Assembly (NCBI RefSeq): GCF_036785885.1
Contig: NC_092320.1
Span: 18,415,557-18,479,556, forward strand
Length of the DNA stretch: 64,000 nucleotides
Source: Coffea arabica
Lineage: Eukaryota > Streptophyta > Magnoliopsida > Gentianales > Rubiaceae
Direction of reading: 5' to 3'
The number at the start of each line of letters is the position of its first letter. Position 1 is the stretch's first letter. The translations under genes and the position numbers were made by a program. Below the pieces are notes generated by a model that saw only the letters and a list, made by a program, of their open reading frames with translations, searched no databases and was not told the origin of the DNA. Positions 20,901 through 29,522 of the stretch are shown piece after piece.

Positions 20901-20908
20901 GGCGCCAT
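8923..20908 (-). CDS. GNAT acetyltransferase with C-terminal tandem BRCT domains, 14 exons, 654 aa
   Basis: Exons in gene order: 20857-20908, 20669-20770, 20487-20552, 20300-20364, 19369-19466, 19098-19149, 18608-18700, 18036-18146, 17460-17787, 11305-11756, 10660-10769, 9794-9852, 9528-9715, 8923-9111. All introns are GT-AG, phases agree, and the sum is 1,965 nt. Residues ~60-230 form a GNAT fold; the acetyl-CoA motif Q-x-x-G-x-G (QKKGIG) lies near residue 175 at the exon 7/8 junction, followed by 'GFWLKQGF', typical of GNAT C-termini. Residues ~323-473 are a Ser/Cys-rich linker. Two BRCT repeats follow (~474-545, with 'AWIISPSWLKE'; ~560-650, with 'GSDWLMTCIMKQ'). The start MAPKRKPFR is basic, so nuclear action is likely; the substrate is unknown. 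Intron 9 is 5.7 kb because of a copia insertion. Confidence 0.88.
10195..10432 (-). other. Coding-like segment inside intron 11 of the GNAT-BRCT gene
   Basis: After an acceptor-like GGACAG (about 10,433) a frame of roughly 78 codons runs to TGA at 10,195, with balanced amino-acid composition (for example 'VVDEAENKLIACYP'). It is same-sense with the gene but lies between two exons that encode one continuous BRCT repeat, and its phase does not fit exon 11. It may be an alternative terminal exon in another frame, a relic or chance. Confidence 0.25.
12304..12533 (+). repeat. 5' LTR of the copia element
   Basis: 230 bp, TGTTG...TTCA. It contains an internal duplication of 'TATTTTAGGATAGAATAA' and a likely promoter region. 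It differs from the 3' LTR at four sites (ACATC/ATATC, ATGTAT/ATATAT, GATAGA/GATAAA, CATTTG/CATTCG). Confidence 0.95.
12534..12545 (+). promoter_or_regulatory. tRNA-iMet primer-binding site of the copia element
   Basis: TGGTATCAGAGC directly follows the 5' LTR with no spacer. It is the standard primer for plant copia elements. Confidence 0.95.
12693..14270 (+). CDS. Copia gag-protease and start of integrase
   Basis: About 525 codons from ATG 12,693. In order: the copia gag region (UBN2-type, with 'LNGKNYLKWSQF' near the N-terminus), a CCHC zinc knuckle of pattern C-x2-C-x4-H-x4-C ('CTYCKKSRHTRDDC'), an aspartic protease active site DSG in 'WVIDSGATNHM', then the GAG-pre-integrase region with the His pair ('LHHFRLGHPS'). 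The frame ends shortly after one Cys of the integrase HHCC site. The usual C-x2-C pair and about 20 following residues are missing, and the pol frame resumes out of phase. Gag and protease look functional. Confidence 0.92.
   Translation: MSEIETSEIHSNTKSEETSNIPQTGDLQSIQAAYRLNGKNYLKWSQFVQTFLKGKGKISHLLGTGPKKGDPKFAAWDEENSMVMSWLWNSMLPEISDTCMFLPTAQDIWTTIRQTYSKAGDAALIYEIKTKISATKQGNLSVTQYANRLQNLWQELGQYRCIQMLCSEDATTLKNFIEKDRVYDFLAGLNVEFDQVRVQILGKERLSSLNETISLIQAEENRREVMLEPKTLEGSAMISTKSNKDTIWCTYCKKSRHTRDDCFKLHGKEQVLSRKGGFKGGKAHLTAGEDQTQEKSNQAGMGEFKKEEIEKLRNLLNSLEKSSSTCSLAQSGKYLNSYALNASSMSSLGSWVIDSGATNHMTHTLIRFKTYNPCPGNRKITVANRSPITVAGQGTVNLSNSLSLNNVLHVPKLSSNLISIHQIIKDLNCRVIFYSTHCIFQDLVTGMTIGLAKVNDGLYYLEEMSGNKKNKNLLSLTCSSNNKSEIWLHHFRLGHPSFILLKSMFPSLFKNEDVSSFHCVLDLSL
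14246..16963 (+). CDS. Copia integrase core, reverse transcriptase and RNase H (no own start)
   Basis: About 905 open codons. The integrase core has the catalytic Asp in 'HTDIWGS', Asp in 'RSDNARDY' and Glu in 'NGIAERKNRHLL'. The reverse transcriptase has 'QFDVKNAFLHG' and the active-site YVDD in 'LLVYVDDIIITG'. RNase H has 'AYTDADYAG', 'CDNKSAI' and 'KHIEVDRHFIKEK', ending near 'ADILTKGMP', the usual copia C-terminus. No stop interrupts it. It is separated from gag-protease by a small frame-changing deletion near 14,245-14,255, so no full polyprotein can be made without a shift. Low LTR divergence says this damage is recent. Confidence 0.93.
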   Translation: MCTRPFSLIHTDIWGSCRISSISGAKWFVTFIDDCTRITWLFLMKEKSKVNSIFLMFHKMICTQFGSLIKRIRSDNARDYFNQILSFFFQKEGVIHESSCVDTPQQNGIAERKNRHLLNVTRAILFQHKVSKTFWGETVLTAAHLINRIPSKVLNNQSPIAALSVFYPDFNVTCTLSPKVFDCVAFVHVHAQQRGKLDPRALKCIFVGYSNTKKGYKCYHPPSKKIFISMDVTFVENEPYSQSNNPHPPGESSWEDKEFLLNLQSPTLNLKSFKPDHPPNSKGEHTSSEPEPEFEGKSGLNPTTPLKVYSRKKVHISEPVQIQEFEPQSNTENSVPLCVQFDSAPCEFNDLDLPIAVQKGTQACTKHPISNFVSFHRLSPQHKIFFTTINSISIPQTLQEALRNKNWLHAMKEEMNALERNKTWKIVNLLKGKKTVGCKWVFTLKYRADGSLERHKARLVAKGYTQTYGIDYQETFAPVAKINTARVLLCLAANFGWCLQQFDVKNAFLHGDLEEEVYMEPPPDFNVMFFEKKVCKLKKALYGLKQSPRAWFGRFTKVMLAMQYKQSQGDHTLFIKHSKGGVTALLVYVDDIIITGNDPIERESLKKCLAKEFEIKELGRLKYFLGIEVAYSSKGILVSQQKYVLDLLKETGNLGCKAASTPIEPNLRLNEEKDDSTIDKGRYQRLVGKLIYLSHTRPDIAFAVSVVSQFMHDPREKHLQAVNRILSYLNGTLGRGILFKKNEGLLIEAYTDADYAGSIIDHTSTSGYCTFLGGNLVTWRSKKQSVVARSSAEAEFRAMAHGVCELLWLKIILDDLKIKSEGPMKLYCDNKSAINIAHNSVQHDRTKHIEVDRHFIKEKLDSGMICTPYVASNNQLADILTKGMPTSNFEDITCKMGMENIYSPS
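16971..17200 (+). repeat. 3' LTR of the copia element
   Basis: 230 bp, preceded by the polypurine tract and followed by the AAGAT target duplication. Four differences from the 5' LTR (about 1.7%) indicate insertion on the order of a million years ago under usual plant LTR rates. Confidence 0.95.
18955..18981 (+). repeat. (GA)n microsatellite in intron 6 of the GNAT-BRCT gene
   Basis: Uninterrupted GA dinucleotide run of about 13 units between exons 6 and 7 of the GNAT-BRCT gene. Likely length-polymorphic. Confidence 0.9.
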
Positions 20909-20956
20909 GATTTTCCAGCTTTGAAAATGTGATCCAAGGAGGGAGTGGGAAGAGGG

Positions 20957-20964
20957 TATTTATA
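20957..20964 (-). promoter_or_regulatory. TATA box of the GNAT-BRCT gene
   Basis: The minus strand reads TATAAATA about 50 bases upstream of the ATG at 20,908, implying a short 5' leader. No other promoter element is evident. Confidence 0.45.
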
Positions 20965-21093
20965 GTTGGGCAAGAGCGGGCTAAGAATGTAACTTTAGCT
21001 AAAATCTGAGGCTTTTTTGGTCAATTGGATTGCTAGCAACAAAAAATTGGCGCCTTCGTATTAAGCACGCCTATGTGTAAGTGGACGACTTAA

Positions 21094-21230
21094 GGGGGTG
21101 TTTGGCGAGTTGGAATTAGCAATAGGAATTATGCGTTTTCTATTGTTGGATTTTCTTTTTTCTTTATTTCGGTTTAAAAAAAAAAAGAGAGAAAAGGAAG
21201 CAACTTCCGACTAGCATAACAAACCCGTCC
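21094..21230. mobile_element. Tourist-like MITE (PIF/Harbinger), 137 bp
   Basis: TAA target duplications (21,091-21,093 and 21,231-21,233) flank imperfect TIRs GGGGGTGTTTG / GGACGGGTTTG. TWA duplications and G-rich termini fit PIF/Harbinger MITEs. It lies just upstream of the GNAT-BRCT promoter. Confidence 0.55.
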
Positions 21231-21708
21231 TAAGGAAAATCATAAAAGTTTCCACTTGCGGCAGAGTTTTTTTTTTTTACTATAAAAATTATTTAACTTT
21301 TATGGGCTAGTTCGTGAGTCATGATCACAATTTCACCAAAATTTAGTAGGTATGGGAGTTTATTTGACAAAAAATTAGTATAGCAATTTTTATAATGTAA
21401 TGTATATAAAATAAAAAGGTTAGTAGAAAGATAAAAAAAATATGTGTTAAAAATGTTTCTGTGATACGTGCGAATAATCTTTGTGTAAATAATAACTATC
21501 CAAACCCATCTTGTTGTCCTCTGTTACTGACTTAAGCAAGTCTAACCATCAATTCACGTTGTAATAAAATCCTCACTAATAAGGCTAGTCTAGTGAAGTC
21601 ATTTTTGAAGATAAAAAAAAAAAAAAAATTTCTCACTACAAAATCATAAAATCGAAGGAAATTCTCGTCACAAAATCTTCAAAGAGAATAAATTTATTTC
21701 ATAACTAA

Positions 21709-21927
21709 GGCTTTGTTTGGTAAGCAAGTTTTTGGCCAAAGTTTGTCTGCTACAAGTTTAGCTATAGTAACCTCAAATTAAAAAACTTCTCAAAATTTTT
21801 AAACTATACATTTCAAAATATCCAAAAATTTACACACTTCAAAAATCTTTTCTACAACTTCTACAGTAAGTTACAGTAAAGTTTTAGACAAACACCCAAA
21901 AAAACTCTTCAATTGTCAAATGGGGCC
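21709..21927. mobile_element. Tourist-like MITE (PIF/Harbinger), 219 bp
   Basis: TAA duplications at 21,706-21,708 and 21,928-21,930. TIRs GGCTTTGTTTGG and GGCCCCATTTGA (reverse complement of the right end) are related. The interior has the 'CTACAGTAA', 'AAAACTTCTC' and 'CACACTTCAAAAATC' motifs also seen in the long element at the right edge of the window, so the two may be relatives. Confidence 0.6.
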
Positions 21928-21930
21928 TAA

Positions 21931-24880
21931 AGAAGAAAAACCAAGAATGAGATAGAAGTTTTTAGGCTACGAGTGAAGAGGAAAGAAGTAGAGAGGAGGA
22001 GGAGAAAAGGGGTGGGGAGGAAATTGACAAGTTCCTACCACAAGTTTTCTGCCTCGCAGCATTAGAGATGAAAATTGATGAGTTTGGCAAAACTATACCA
22101 GTGACTACTGGAATATTACCAATGACTATTACTTTTGAAGGTTACTTCTAGTAGCTATTAAACCAGCCATGACAAGCAGCAAAAGTTATTGTTAATATAA
22201 GCCACTGCCAAGTCCAAATTTGAACATGCATGCACAAGTCAAGAATTTATAGAAAATGATGAAAATAGTAATCAGTACAATTTAATTTGTTGGGAGAGAT
22301 TTTGCAAATAAAAGAACAAATATCTGGCTCTCTCATACTGATATTGTTGGACAATGTAAACGTTTACAATAAAGATTAAAGAGTTGCTCATCTATCCCTC
22401 GTAAGCAGCCTGGAGTGGTTCACAATTTTTTTCCTAAATGGTGGTTAGTGATAAATTCATTCCTTTTATATAATGTTTTTAATTTCAATATTCCATCCTT
22501 AATTTAGTTTTAATTTTCTATCATCATTTGATTGGGATGAAAGAAGTCAAAACCGGGGTGACTTTGTCATTGTTCAAATTGTGATCAATATGCGGTATTT
22601 AAAGTTAATATTTGTCTAATTGAACTCTTGTTGGGTAAATTAACCCCAGAAGCACATAATTGAGGTTCTCTATTTTTCCTGCAGCTCTCTTCCTCATTAA
22701 ATTGTGTTTTAATTCTTTCCCCACTTCACTATTAATAGTATTTTGGTAGGAAAGAAATTATTGTTCTTGGCCGGTCCAGTTATTTTTTTTCCTCCAAAAG
22801 TGTGAAGAAAAATTTTTTTTTTTTTAAAAAGGGATTTAATCAGCTAGTCTAGCAGTCAGGTACAGGAAATAGGAGAAGAAAAAATTTTATAGTAATATTG
22901 GAATAATGAGTAATATTTGTTTTCTAACTTTACCTTTTTCCAATAGTTAATTTATAGTAAAGAATTAGAAATTATCTCATTAGGCATTTGCTTTCTGAAT
23001 AAGAATTAGTTTCGCCCCTTCATCCTTTTCTTTATTTTTGGTTGCAAATTAGTGATCCTGGTTCGTGTGAGCAAAACAGCCTTCGATTCCTGAAGTTTTT
23101 CTACTTTTTTTTTTTTTTTTTTTGACGATCAGCACTGCATGATGTTATTGGTATTTTGGAATCATTAATTACTTTAATTGCCTTTCTTGTTAGAATTTAT
23201 TCTCTTCTTCTTTCTCTCCCCTTTATTTTGTTTAATTGAACACTTATTGGAAGATGCTGAGATTTCCTGTTTATGGGACTAATATCTTCTTTAATTACCT
23301 ACATTATTTTAGGCTTGTAACTATGTCCTTTCTATTATTATTCTCTCTTGGTATCTCATATTTTTCCACCTCTTATAAATGCTTGTACAAATGTTATTTA
23401 TTTATTTATTTTTACCTTTCTCGCCTTCTTCAATTGTGAGGCCAGAATATGAATCTGGCCGCATGAATAAACTTTAAGAGCCTTCCCCTGATTACTGGAC
23501 CAACTCAAGATGTTTTCTCTATAATAATACCTCCTTTTTCACGTTGTTTTGCTTGTTAAGGCTCATCATGTGTCTCATTAAAGTATTTGGATCCATTGTC
23601 CAAATGTACCCGTTTGCTTTTTTATAGAAATATATTCTTTGTGTGTGGATTTCTTATATTGTTAATTGCTTTTTTTTTTTTTTTTTTTTTGCAGGAACTT
23701 TCACAATCATGGTCATTGCTCGGTATGCCAACTAATCTCTCTACCATGATCACACTACACAGATGGATGTACATAAACATTATCACTCGTGATCAATTTT
23801 GCATATCAGCTAATGGTTGGCTATGACTTCAACCTAGCTAGTTATTTGAGACAGTTTTTTTTTTTTCTTCTTTCTTTTTCTGTGTAGAATGTAAGGTAGG
23901 GATAAGATGGCAACATAATTGTTTGAATTTTGATTTTCCAGAAAGAATTGTTGAAAATTATAAAAACTGTATTGCACAAATTGTGGGTTATTGCTTGATG
24001 GTGCATGGCAGGTTTCGGTTTGGGGCCTTTGGGTCATCTTAAATCGGCTGCTGGGATTTTCGTGATTGTGAGCCATTTCATAGCAGACACGAATTATAGA
24101 GGCCAGTTGAATGCAATTGATCTTTAAGCATATCTCTTGTGTTTGCACATACATTTTATGCTAAACATATTAATATTTTTACATAATAATATCGCATGAT
24201 AAAAATATGATTAAAAAATATGTCTGAAATTTTTTGGTAACAATCTTTTTGTATTTCATTCCATCCAAACGAATCAGTAATAAGTAGCTAAATGTCTATA
24301 TTCTATTTACTTTTTTAAGGTGATAAATATTTGCCATGTTTACCAAATGTTCCACAGGCACAAGCAAGTCAACAGCCCGGCTGATGTAGCAAAAACAACT
24401 ATTGCTCCATTAACATGAAACAACTGGTGCTGCTTACTTCTTTCCTCCACGCTTAGTTTTATCTTTCGAGTACTGATGGCAAAGTTAGCGCATGTTGCAA
24501 ACGCTAGGGCTTATTGTCACCGGGTGTATCTAAAATTCTTAGGCGTTGTTTAGATCATGATTTTCTGTAGAAAAATCTTTACGTTTTCTGTAACACATGC
24601 ATTTCCTTATATTATATAAGATTGAGTTTTGGTGAAAGAGGGGGTTGCATTTCAACCGCATAGGCAGGGACTTTTTGGGAATGTGAAATATTTTGTAGTG
24701 TTTTATAATCTATAGGTACAAGTGAGGGAAGCTTGTGGTTAGATATATTAATCGAAATACCTTTATTCATAGACATTTAAAACTTTATGTTGTTGAAACA
24801 TCTGGGTATTGATGACATGCGCAATTAATCTGCAACCATTTGTTGCTTTTGGTACAACACACATAAACTTGTGGGTTTGT
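21931..24880. other. Intergenic stretch, no supported gene
   Basis: AT-rich with several long poly-T runs (for example 23,108-23,123 and 23,671-23,690). Short hydrophobic frames are present but unconvincing. Near 24,545 a 'GCGTTGTTTAGATCATGATTTT' terminus with 'CTGTAGAAAAATC' resembles one end of a decayed MITE. No RNA gene is seen. Confidence 0.4.
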
Positions 24881-24890
24881 GAAATTACTT

Positions 24891-25005
24891 AAATGGCCTT
24901 CACATATCATAAGTGCGGTCATTACGAAAAGAAAAAGTCATGACCATAAATACGGCAATTGAATCACACGGTCATTACTGAAATGGCCTTCACACATCAT
25001 AAGTG
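24891..25005. repeat. Short direct repeat, 88-bp period
   Basis: 'AAATGGCCTTCACAYATCAT' followed by AAGTGCG occurs at 24,891 and again at about 24,979. It is a small tandem duplication with no coding role visible. Confidence 0.7.
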
Positions 25006-25656
25006 CGCCACTTGACTAGTGATCACTGAACTTGGAAATCACTTGTATAAGGAGCTCACAAGTGAAAGGGAATAAGAAAGACCAACCTTGCTCAACCGTC
25101 ACCGTGGTTAGAGCTCAGGTGTGGAAGCACCTCCTTTCAGACCTCCTTCTCTATCATTTATACCTGAATTTAATGGCCAGAAATGTGGGCCTACTAATGG
25201 CTCCTGAGCTTCGGGGATTGTTTCTCTAGCAACCTTTGTCTGAAACAGAATGCCGCATCGTTTCCCCTCTCACTCGAGCTTATGAGCGAAACACTCCATT
25301 TCTTTCTCATTATAGCCTCAATTAAATAGCCAGACGTTGGTAAGTTAATGCCCAACGGCTCGGTTATAATTGTTTCCATGCCTCCTCTTCACCTTCTTCA
25401 GTTTCAACCTTTTCATATTTTGGGATTGGAATATTTTTTTATGCCCTTATACTGCATAAATCCTAGACATGGAAACAATCACCGCCCACTGAAGCAGGAA
25501 GTTGCAGAGGGCCCGACCGACAATTTTTACGAGGGTCATTAACTTAATTTGGGATTTGATGAGGCTTTCACTTGGCCTCTGCTTCATTTTAGTCCCATGA
25601 TTTCTTCATTCTGCTACAGCTTGTCCTTAATCACCTTTTATTAGTAAGTTAATGAC

Positions 25657-25935
25657 TCACTCACTTGAAGACCGATCAAATGTGGACATTAGCAGCGCAT
25701 AGTCCTTCACCACAGAACTCCCACGGCTTACTTGCTTCCTTAAGCCAAAAGCACCAAGAGTAGCTATTCCGACAAGAAAAGGCACCAACATCCTTGCGTT
25801 GCCTCCACTTTCAATTTCAGCAGTCAGAGTAGTTGAAGCAGGAAGTCGCGGAAGGCCCTCGATCATGTATGTTCTACACTCATCATGTAGATGCTGAAGT
25901 TGGGACCAAAATGAAGAAACTACCAAGAAGCAATG
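25657..25935 (-). pseudogene. Orphan exon-like ORF with a hydrophobic segment
   Basis: A frame of about 95-100 codons (no ATG near the 5' end, an in-frame stop just upstream near 25,970) ends at TGA 25,657. It has a soluble N-terminal part ('WSQLQHLHDECRTYMIEGLP'), a hydrophobic stretch ('MLVPFLVGIATLGAFGL') and a polar tail, so it reads like the last exon of a membrane-anchored protein. A degraded direct copy of part of it ('GAAGCAGGAAGT' region) lies at about 25,490-25,520. I do not recognise the family. It sits left of a Helitron 3' end and could be a captured gene fragment. Confidence 0.4.
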
Positions 25936-26254
25936 CAGACTGCTGTCTATTACAGCATCTACATGAGTTTACTACTATTCGTAATAAGTAGGCATACATG
26001 ATGTCTTATTCAACTACTCTGCTATCTATCTCGTAGTTTTTACCTGAAACAATTTCATAAATATTTGTCTGTACACCTTTGGGAACTTGCTGCATCTAAT
26101 TATTTATCTTCGGGAACTTCCTGATTCTAATATTGGAAGATTCTTATGTTGTTTGTCTTATAATCATACCTACTTCTAATTATTTATCGCAACGTACTAT
26201 TCTCGCAATGTATTATTATTTGTCCAACCAAAAAACTTTCTTCAACCACGGGCA

Positions 26255-26292
26255 CCAAACACTCGCGCAATGCGCGGGCACTCATCCCCTAG
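26255..26292 (+). mobile_element. Helitron 3' terminus
   Basis: A perfect hairpin CGCGCAATGCGCG (5-bp stem, AAT loop) is followed after about 12 bases by CCCCTAG with a host T at 26,293. Hairpin plus CTAG plus T is the standard plant Helitron 3' end. The element body must lie to the left; its 5' TC end was not identified with confidence. Confidence 0.65.
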
Positions 26293-26981
26293 TCCTAATT
26301 ATATTTTTACCTTATACACATAAAATTGTTACAATATATTTTTCTATAACAACTCCTAAAAGTAGCAATTCAAATGGACCATTAGTTATTGTGCTAGCTT
26401 GTTTGGCTACTTGTGACTTTTTGGCTCTCGCCTATATATTGTTTGGGAGTGTGGTATTATAGCGTTCCTTGTTGGGGAGTTATACTATATATATATATGT
26501 GTGTCAAATTAGGCATCTCATTGGCTATTGCTTGGGATCTAAGGCCTCACAAATTCCATTTTACTCCATTTTGAGATAAAATGATCATTTTTACTTTTGT
26601 TACAACATATTCTTATTTAGTTACATCAAATCTAAATTTTTATTACATCCAAGAGTAAACTTGTTTGAAATGAAACTTGTGAGTCCCCGTCCACCTGTCG
26701 CTTATGCCTTGTTTGGGTTGCTTTGCTTCTCAAGTGGTACTGTATCGGGTTCGAACTTGGGAATCTTACTATATGTAAACGTGAACAGCTTACCAATCTT
26801 ACTGTCTTAGACATTACACTCATTTGTTTGCCAATTTTGCTCTTTTTCAACATTCATTTGCTCACCAATTTTGCTTTCGCGAACACTTGCTTGACTTTTG
26901 GCAATAAGCAATTTTACTCTTTGAAGCACCCATTCCTTGACTTTCAAGGAATACTCATCCCTTTTAGCACTTGTATTCTGT

Positions 26982-27273
26982 AGAGACCAATTGTGTATTT
27001 ATCCGTTTCGGCACCGTCTTAGATTAGGGCCGTGATAGTGCTTGGAGGGGGGGTCTCCCCAGGATTCGAATCCTTGACCTTTAAGGCCTTTGGGTTGGAA
27101 TGCCTGGTACCACTTGAGGCATTCCAACCCAAAGACCTTAAAGGTCAAGGGTTGGAATCTTGGGAAAACCCCCTCCAAGCACTATTATGACCCTAGTGTA
27201 AGACGGTGCCGAGTACTACCACAACCCTAGCCTAAGACGGTGCCGAGACGGACAAATACACAATTGACCTCCA
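26982..27273. mobile_element. Foldback element, about 290 bp, near-perfect inverted repeat
   Basis: Left arm 26,982-27,104 and right arm 27,118-27,273 are reverse complements, separated by a 13-base loop. They share the outer 'CAATTGTGTATTTRTCC' and 'GGCACCGTCTTA' and the inner 'CCTTGACCTTTAAGG' and 'GGGTTGGAATGCC'. The right arm has an extra duplicated 'TAAGACGGTGCCGAG' segment. It would form a strong hairpin if transcribed. Structure suggests a MITE-like foldback. Confidence 0.8.
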
Positions 27274-27299
27274 CACATTCCTTGGTTTGGACCATTTTT

Positions 27300-27398
27300 G
27301 ACAATTTTGCTCTTTTAAAATTTCATGATTTTCAGACAATTTTGCTCTTTTAAAATATCATGATTTTCAGACAATTTTGCTCTTTTAAAATTCCATTA
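27300..27398. repeat. Three tandem 35-bp units
   Basis: 'GACAATTTTGCTCTTTTAAA' starts at 27,300, 27,335 and 27,370. The units are almost identical; the third is incomplete. Confidence 0.9.
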
Positions 27399-27447
27399 AT
27401 TCCTTATTTGCTTCAACCCAAACCTTGCCAATTTAACTCTTATCATT

Positions 27448-27610
27448 AACACTTGTAATTAATTCCATCATATACGTATGGAGATGATCGAATTGGATGG
27501 TTAAAATATGGTTAAAGTATGCCAATTTAACACTTGTAATTAATTCCATCATATACGTATGGAGATGCTCGAATTGGATGGTTAAAGTATGGAGATGATC
27601 GGATTGAATG
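27448..27610. repeat. Two tandem 81-bp units
   Basis: 'AACACTTGTAATTAATTCC' and the following 'ATATACGTATGGAGATG' and 'CGAATTGGATGGTTAAA' segments occur from 27,448 and again from 27,529, with a further partial 'TATGGAGATGATCGGATTG'. Non-coding. Confidence 0.85.
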
Positions 27611-27889
27611 GTCAAAATGAGAGTGATTGTAAATAAGTAGTTCGAATTCCAAAAACAAATTCCCATCATACGAAGTTAAGTTCCATCGGACAAACGTTGA
27701 ACAATATAAAATTTACCCTAGTATGATGCACCATTTCTTATTGTATGGAATAGACTATCACACTGGTATGATGCATCATTTCTCATTGTATGGAAAAGAT
27801 TATCTCATAACTGAACAAAGCTCCTGGAAGGTGAAAAGACGAATTACAAATTTACAATTCAGAACAAAAGAGAGTTTTTACATTGAGCC

Positions 27890-28657
27890 TTAAAAAGGTA
27901 AAAGAAAGTGCTGCAGATACCTAAGAGCATCATCAATACAAACATATCTCCAACTCAAAATACTCAAAACTCCCACACTTATCTTCTCAACCATCACTTT
28001 CCCACCACTTTTCCGCAGCCCCAACCTCAGATCCGCCACCAACCCACTAGCATCCCCGCTGGAGCAACACCCCGAATGTGGAAGCTCCTTCGAAAACCAC
28101 CCTTCTAGCCCCAAAACGAAGCTTCCTTTCCCTTTACAGTCCATCATCGTAAAAACACTCCTCAACCCGCCTAACACCACATTCCAAGTAACCCTCAAGT
28201 TATCCATTGCTTCTATTGCCACTGATGGATCACCATGACCATTCCCAAGATCAGCACCAATATCGAAACGGAACAAGAAACTCTTGTCAACGACGAGTTG
28301 GTTACCGGGTTTTATAGTTGTGCTGAGGCAGACGTTGCCGTTGAAAACGTCGATGGCGAAAATGATGCTGTCGAGGGAAAGATGGGGTTCGAGCGGTTTT
28401 TGCAGCCTGAGTTTCTCTGATACGCATCCTAAGTTGTATAGACGGCGGTACGGGACGGCGGGATTGGCGGCACGGAGGTTGCAAAGGGACGGATAAAGGG
28501 CGGAGCAAATGGGCTTCCAAAGGTGGTCGGAGGACATGCAAATGGACCATGACTTGCACACACAGGAGGCTATAATTAGTGTTTTGGGGTCAAGATGGTT
28601 GGCGACTAGGCTAAGAACACTCCATCGAGGTGAGGATTTGAGGGATTTTTCAGACAT
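27890..28657 (-). CDS. F-box protein, single exon, 255 aa
   Basis: Starts at ATG 28,657 and runs without interruption to the stop at 27,890. The N-terminal F-box occupies about residues 10-50 ('WSVLSLVANHLDPKTLIIAS' then 'CVCKSWSICMSSDHLWKPIC'), with the usual Leu, Pro-less helix and the Trp of 'LW'. The C-terminal ~200 residues have no kelch or LRR pattern and resemble the small intronless plant F-box proteins of unknown target. F-box proteins bridge substrates to SKP1-cullin ubiquitin ligases. The codon use is GC-richer than the flanks, which supports a real gene. The substrate is not predictable. Confidence 0.88.
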   Translation of the reverse strand: MSEKSLKSSPRWSVLSLVANHLDPKTLIIASCVCKSWSICMSSDHLWKPICSALYPSLCNLRAANPAVPYRRLYNLGCVSEKLRLQKPLEPHLSLDSIIFAIDVFNGNVCLSTTIKPGNQLVVDKSFLFRFDIGADLGNGHGDPSVAIEAMDNLRVTWNVVLGGLRSVFTMMDCKGKGSFVLGLEGWFSKELPHSGCCSSGDASGLVADLRLGLRKSGGKVMVEKISVGVLSILSWRYVCIDDALRYLQHFLLPF

Positions 28658-28775
28658 CGTGATCGTGGTTATGGATAGTTTTTGTTTCCGTTGTTTTTTT
28701 TGGGTTCAAAGGATCAGAAGCCGACATAGGGATCAAGTTTTGTTCTGTGAAATGGAAGGATTCACGTTTACATGA

Positions 28776-28782
28776 TATATAT
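28776..28782 (-). promoter_or_regulatory. TATA-like element upstream of the F-box gene
   Basis: TATATAT (minus strand) about 120 bases before the ATG. The position fits a plant core promoter, but the surrounding sequence is AT-rich. Confidence 0.3.
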
Positions 28783-28799
28783 GACATCCGAGGAGAAAC

Positions 28800-29258
28800 C
28801 TAGTCATCCTATGTCGCATGGTAACCATGAAACACGTGTAACGTTTTATGTTCAGTTGACACGTGGCCTCTAGTTTCTTGTAATTGAACTTTGTAATTGA
28901 ACTACTTGTTTATTTCCTTCTCTTTTTCTGAGGACAACTTCCTTTCTCTAGAGCAAACGAACAAGTTTCTTCTTGTTAATATATATTTCTTTAGGCTAAA
29001 CTACCTAAAGAATCCCTAAACTATTATAAATATTAACTTTTAGTTCCTTATGTGTTTTAAATTTGAAATGAACTCCTCAACAATGTTAAAAAGTGTTACA
29101 TTTTAATTCTTTAGTTTGCCTTTATAGCTAATGGATCTAAGAGAAAATTTTGATGGAGTCAAAGGTAGAAATATGTTGAAGGATCAAATTTTGATTTTTT
29201 TTTTAATTATTGAGAGATTATTTTAAGACTTAAATAAATGAAGGGCAAAAAATTGATA
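28800..29258. other. Intergenic, nothing recognised
   Basis: Upstream flank of the F-box gene. It contains two ACACGTG/CACGTGT G-box-like cores (about 28,833 and 28,858) that could be promoter elements of the F-box gene. No frame or repeat is supported. Confidence 0.35.
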
Positions 29259-29520
29259 CTCCCTCCATTCTATTTATTCAGTCATGTTTGAGGAATCCAA
29301 CTTTTTAAAAATAGTGATTTAATTGTGATGTTTGTACTTCTCTTTCCAATTTTACCTCCATGAATTCAAAATTTAAATTTGAATGGTAATATATACCTGA
29401 TTAGAAAGAAGGGCCATATTGAAAAAAGAGACTAAAAGGTGTTTTGACTTTTCTAACATAACAATTGTTTTGAAACATCTCAAAATGAAAAGTATGACAC
29501 TTTCAATAGGACGGAGGGAG
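29259..29520. mobile_element. Stowaway-like MITE, 262 bp
   Basis: CTCCCTCC at the left and GGACGGAGGGAG at the right, with TA at both flanks (29,257-29,258 and 29,521-29,522). Its right terminal ~30 bases match the 465-bp copy at 1,542-2,006. Confidence 0.88.
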
Positions 29521-29522
29521 TA

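Noticed and set aside
27060..27080. tRNA T-arm-like GGATTCGAATCC
   Set aside because: It is a self-complementary piece of the foldback arm; no acceptor stem, D-arm or anticodon arm can be fitted around it.
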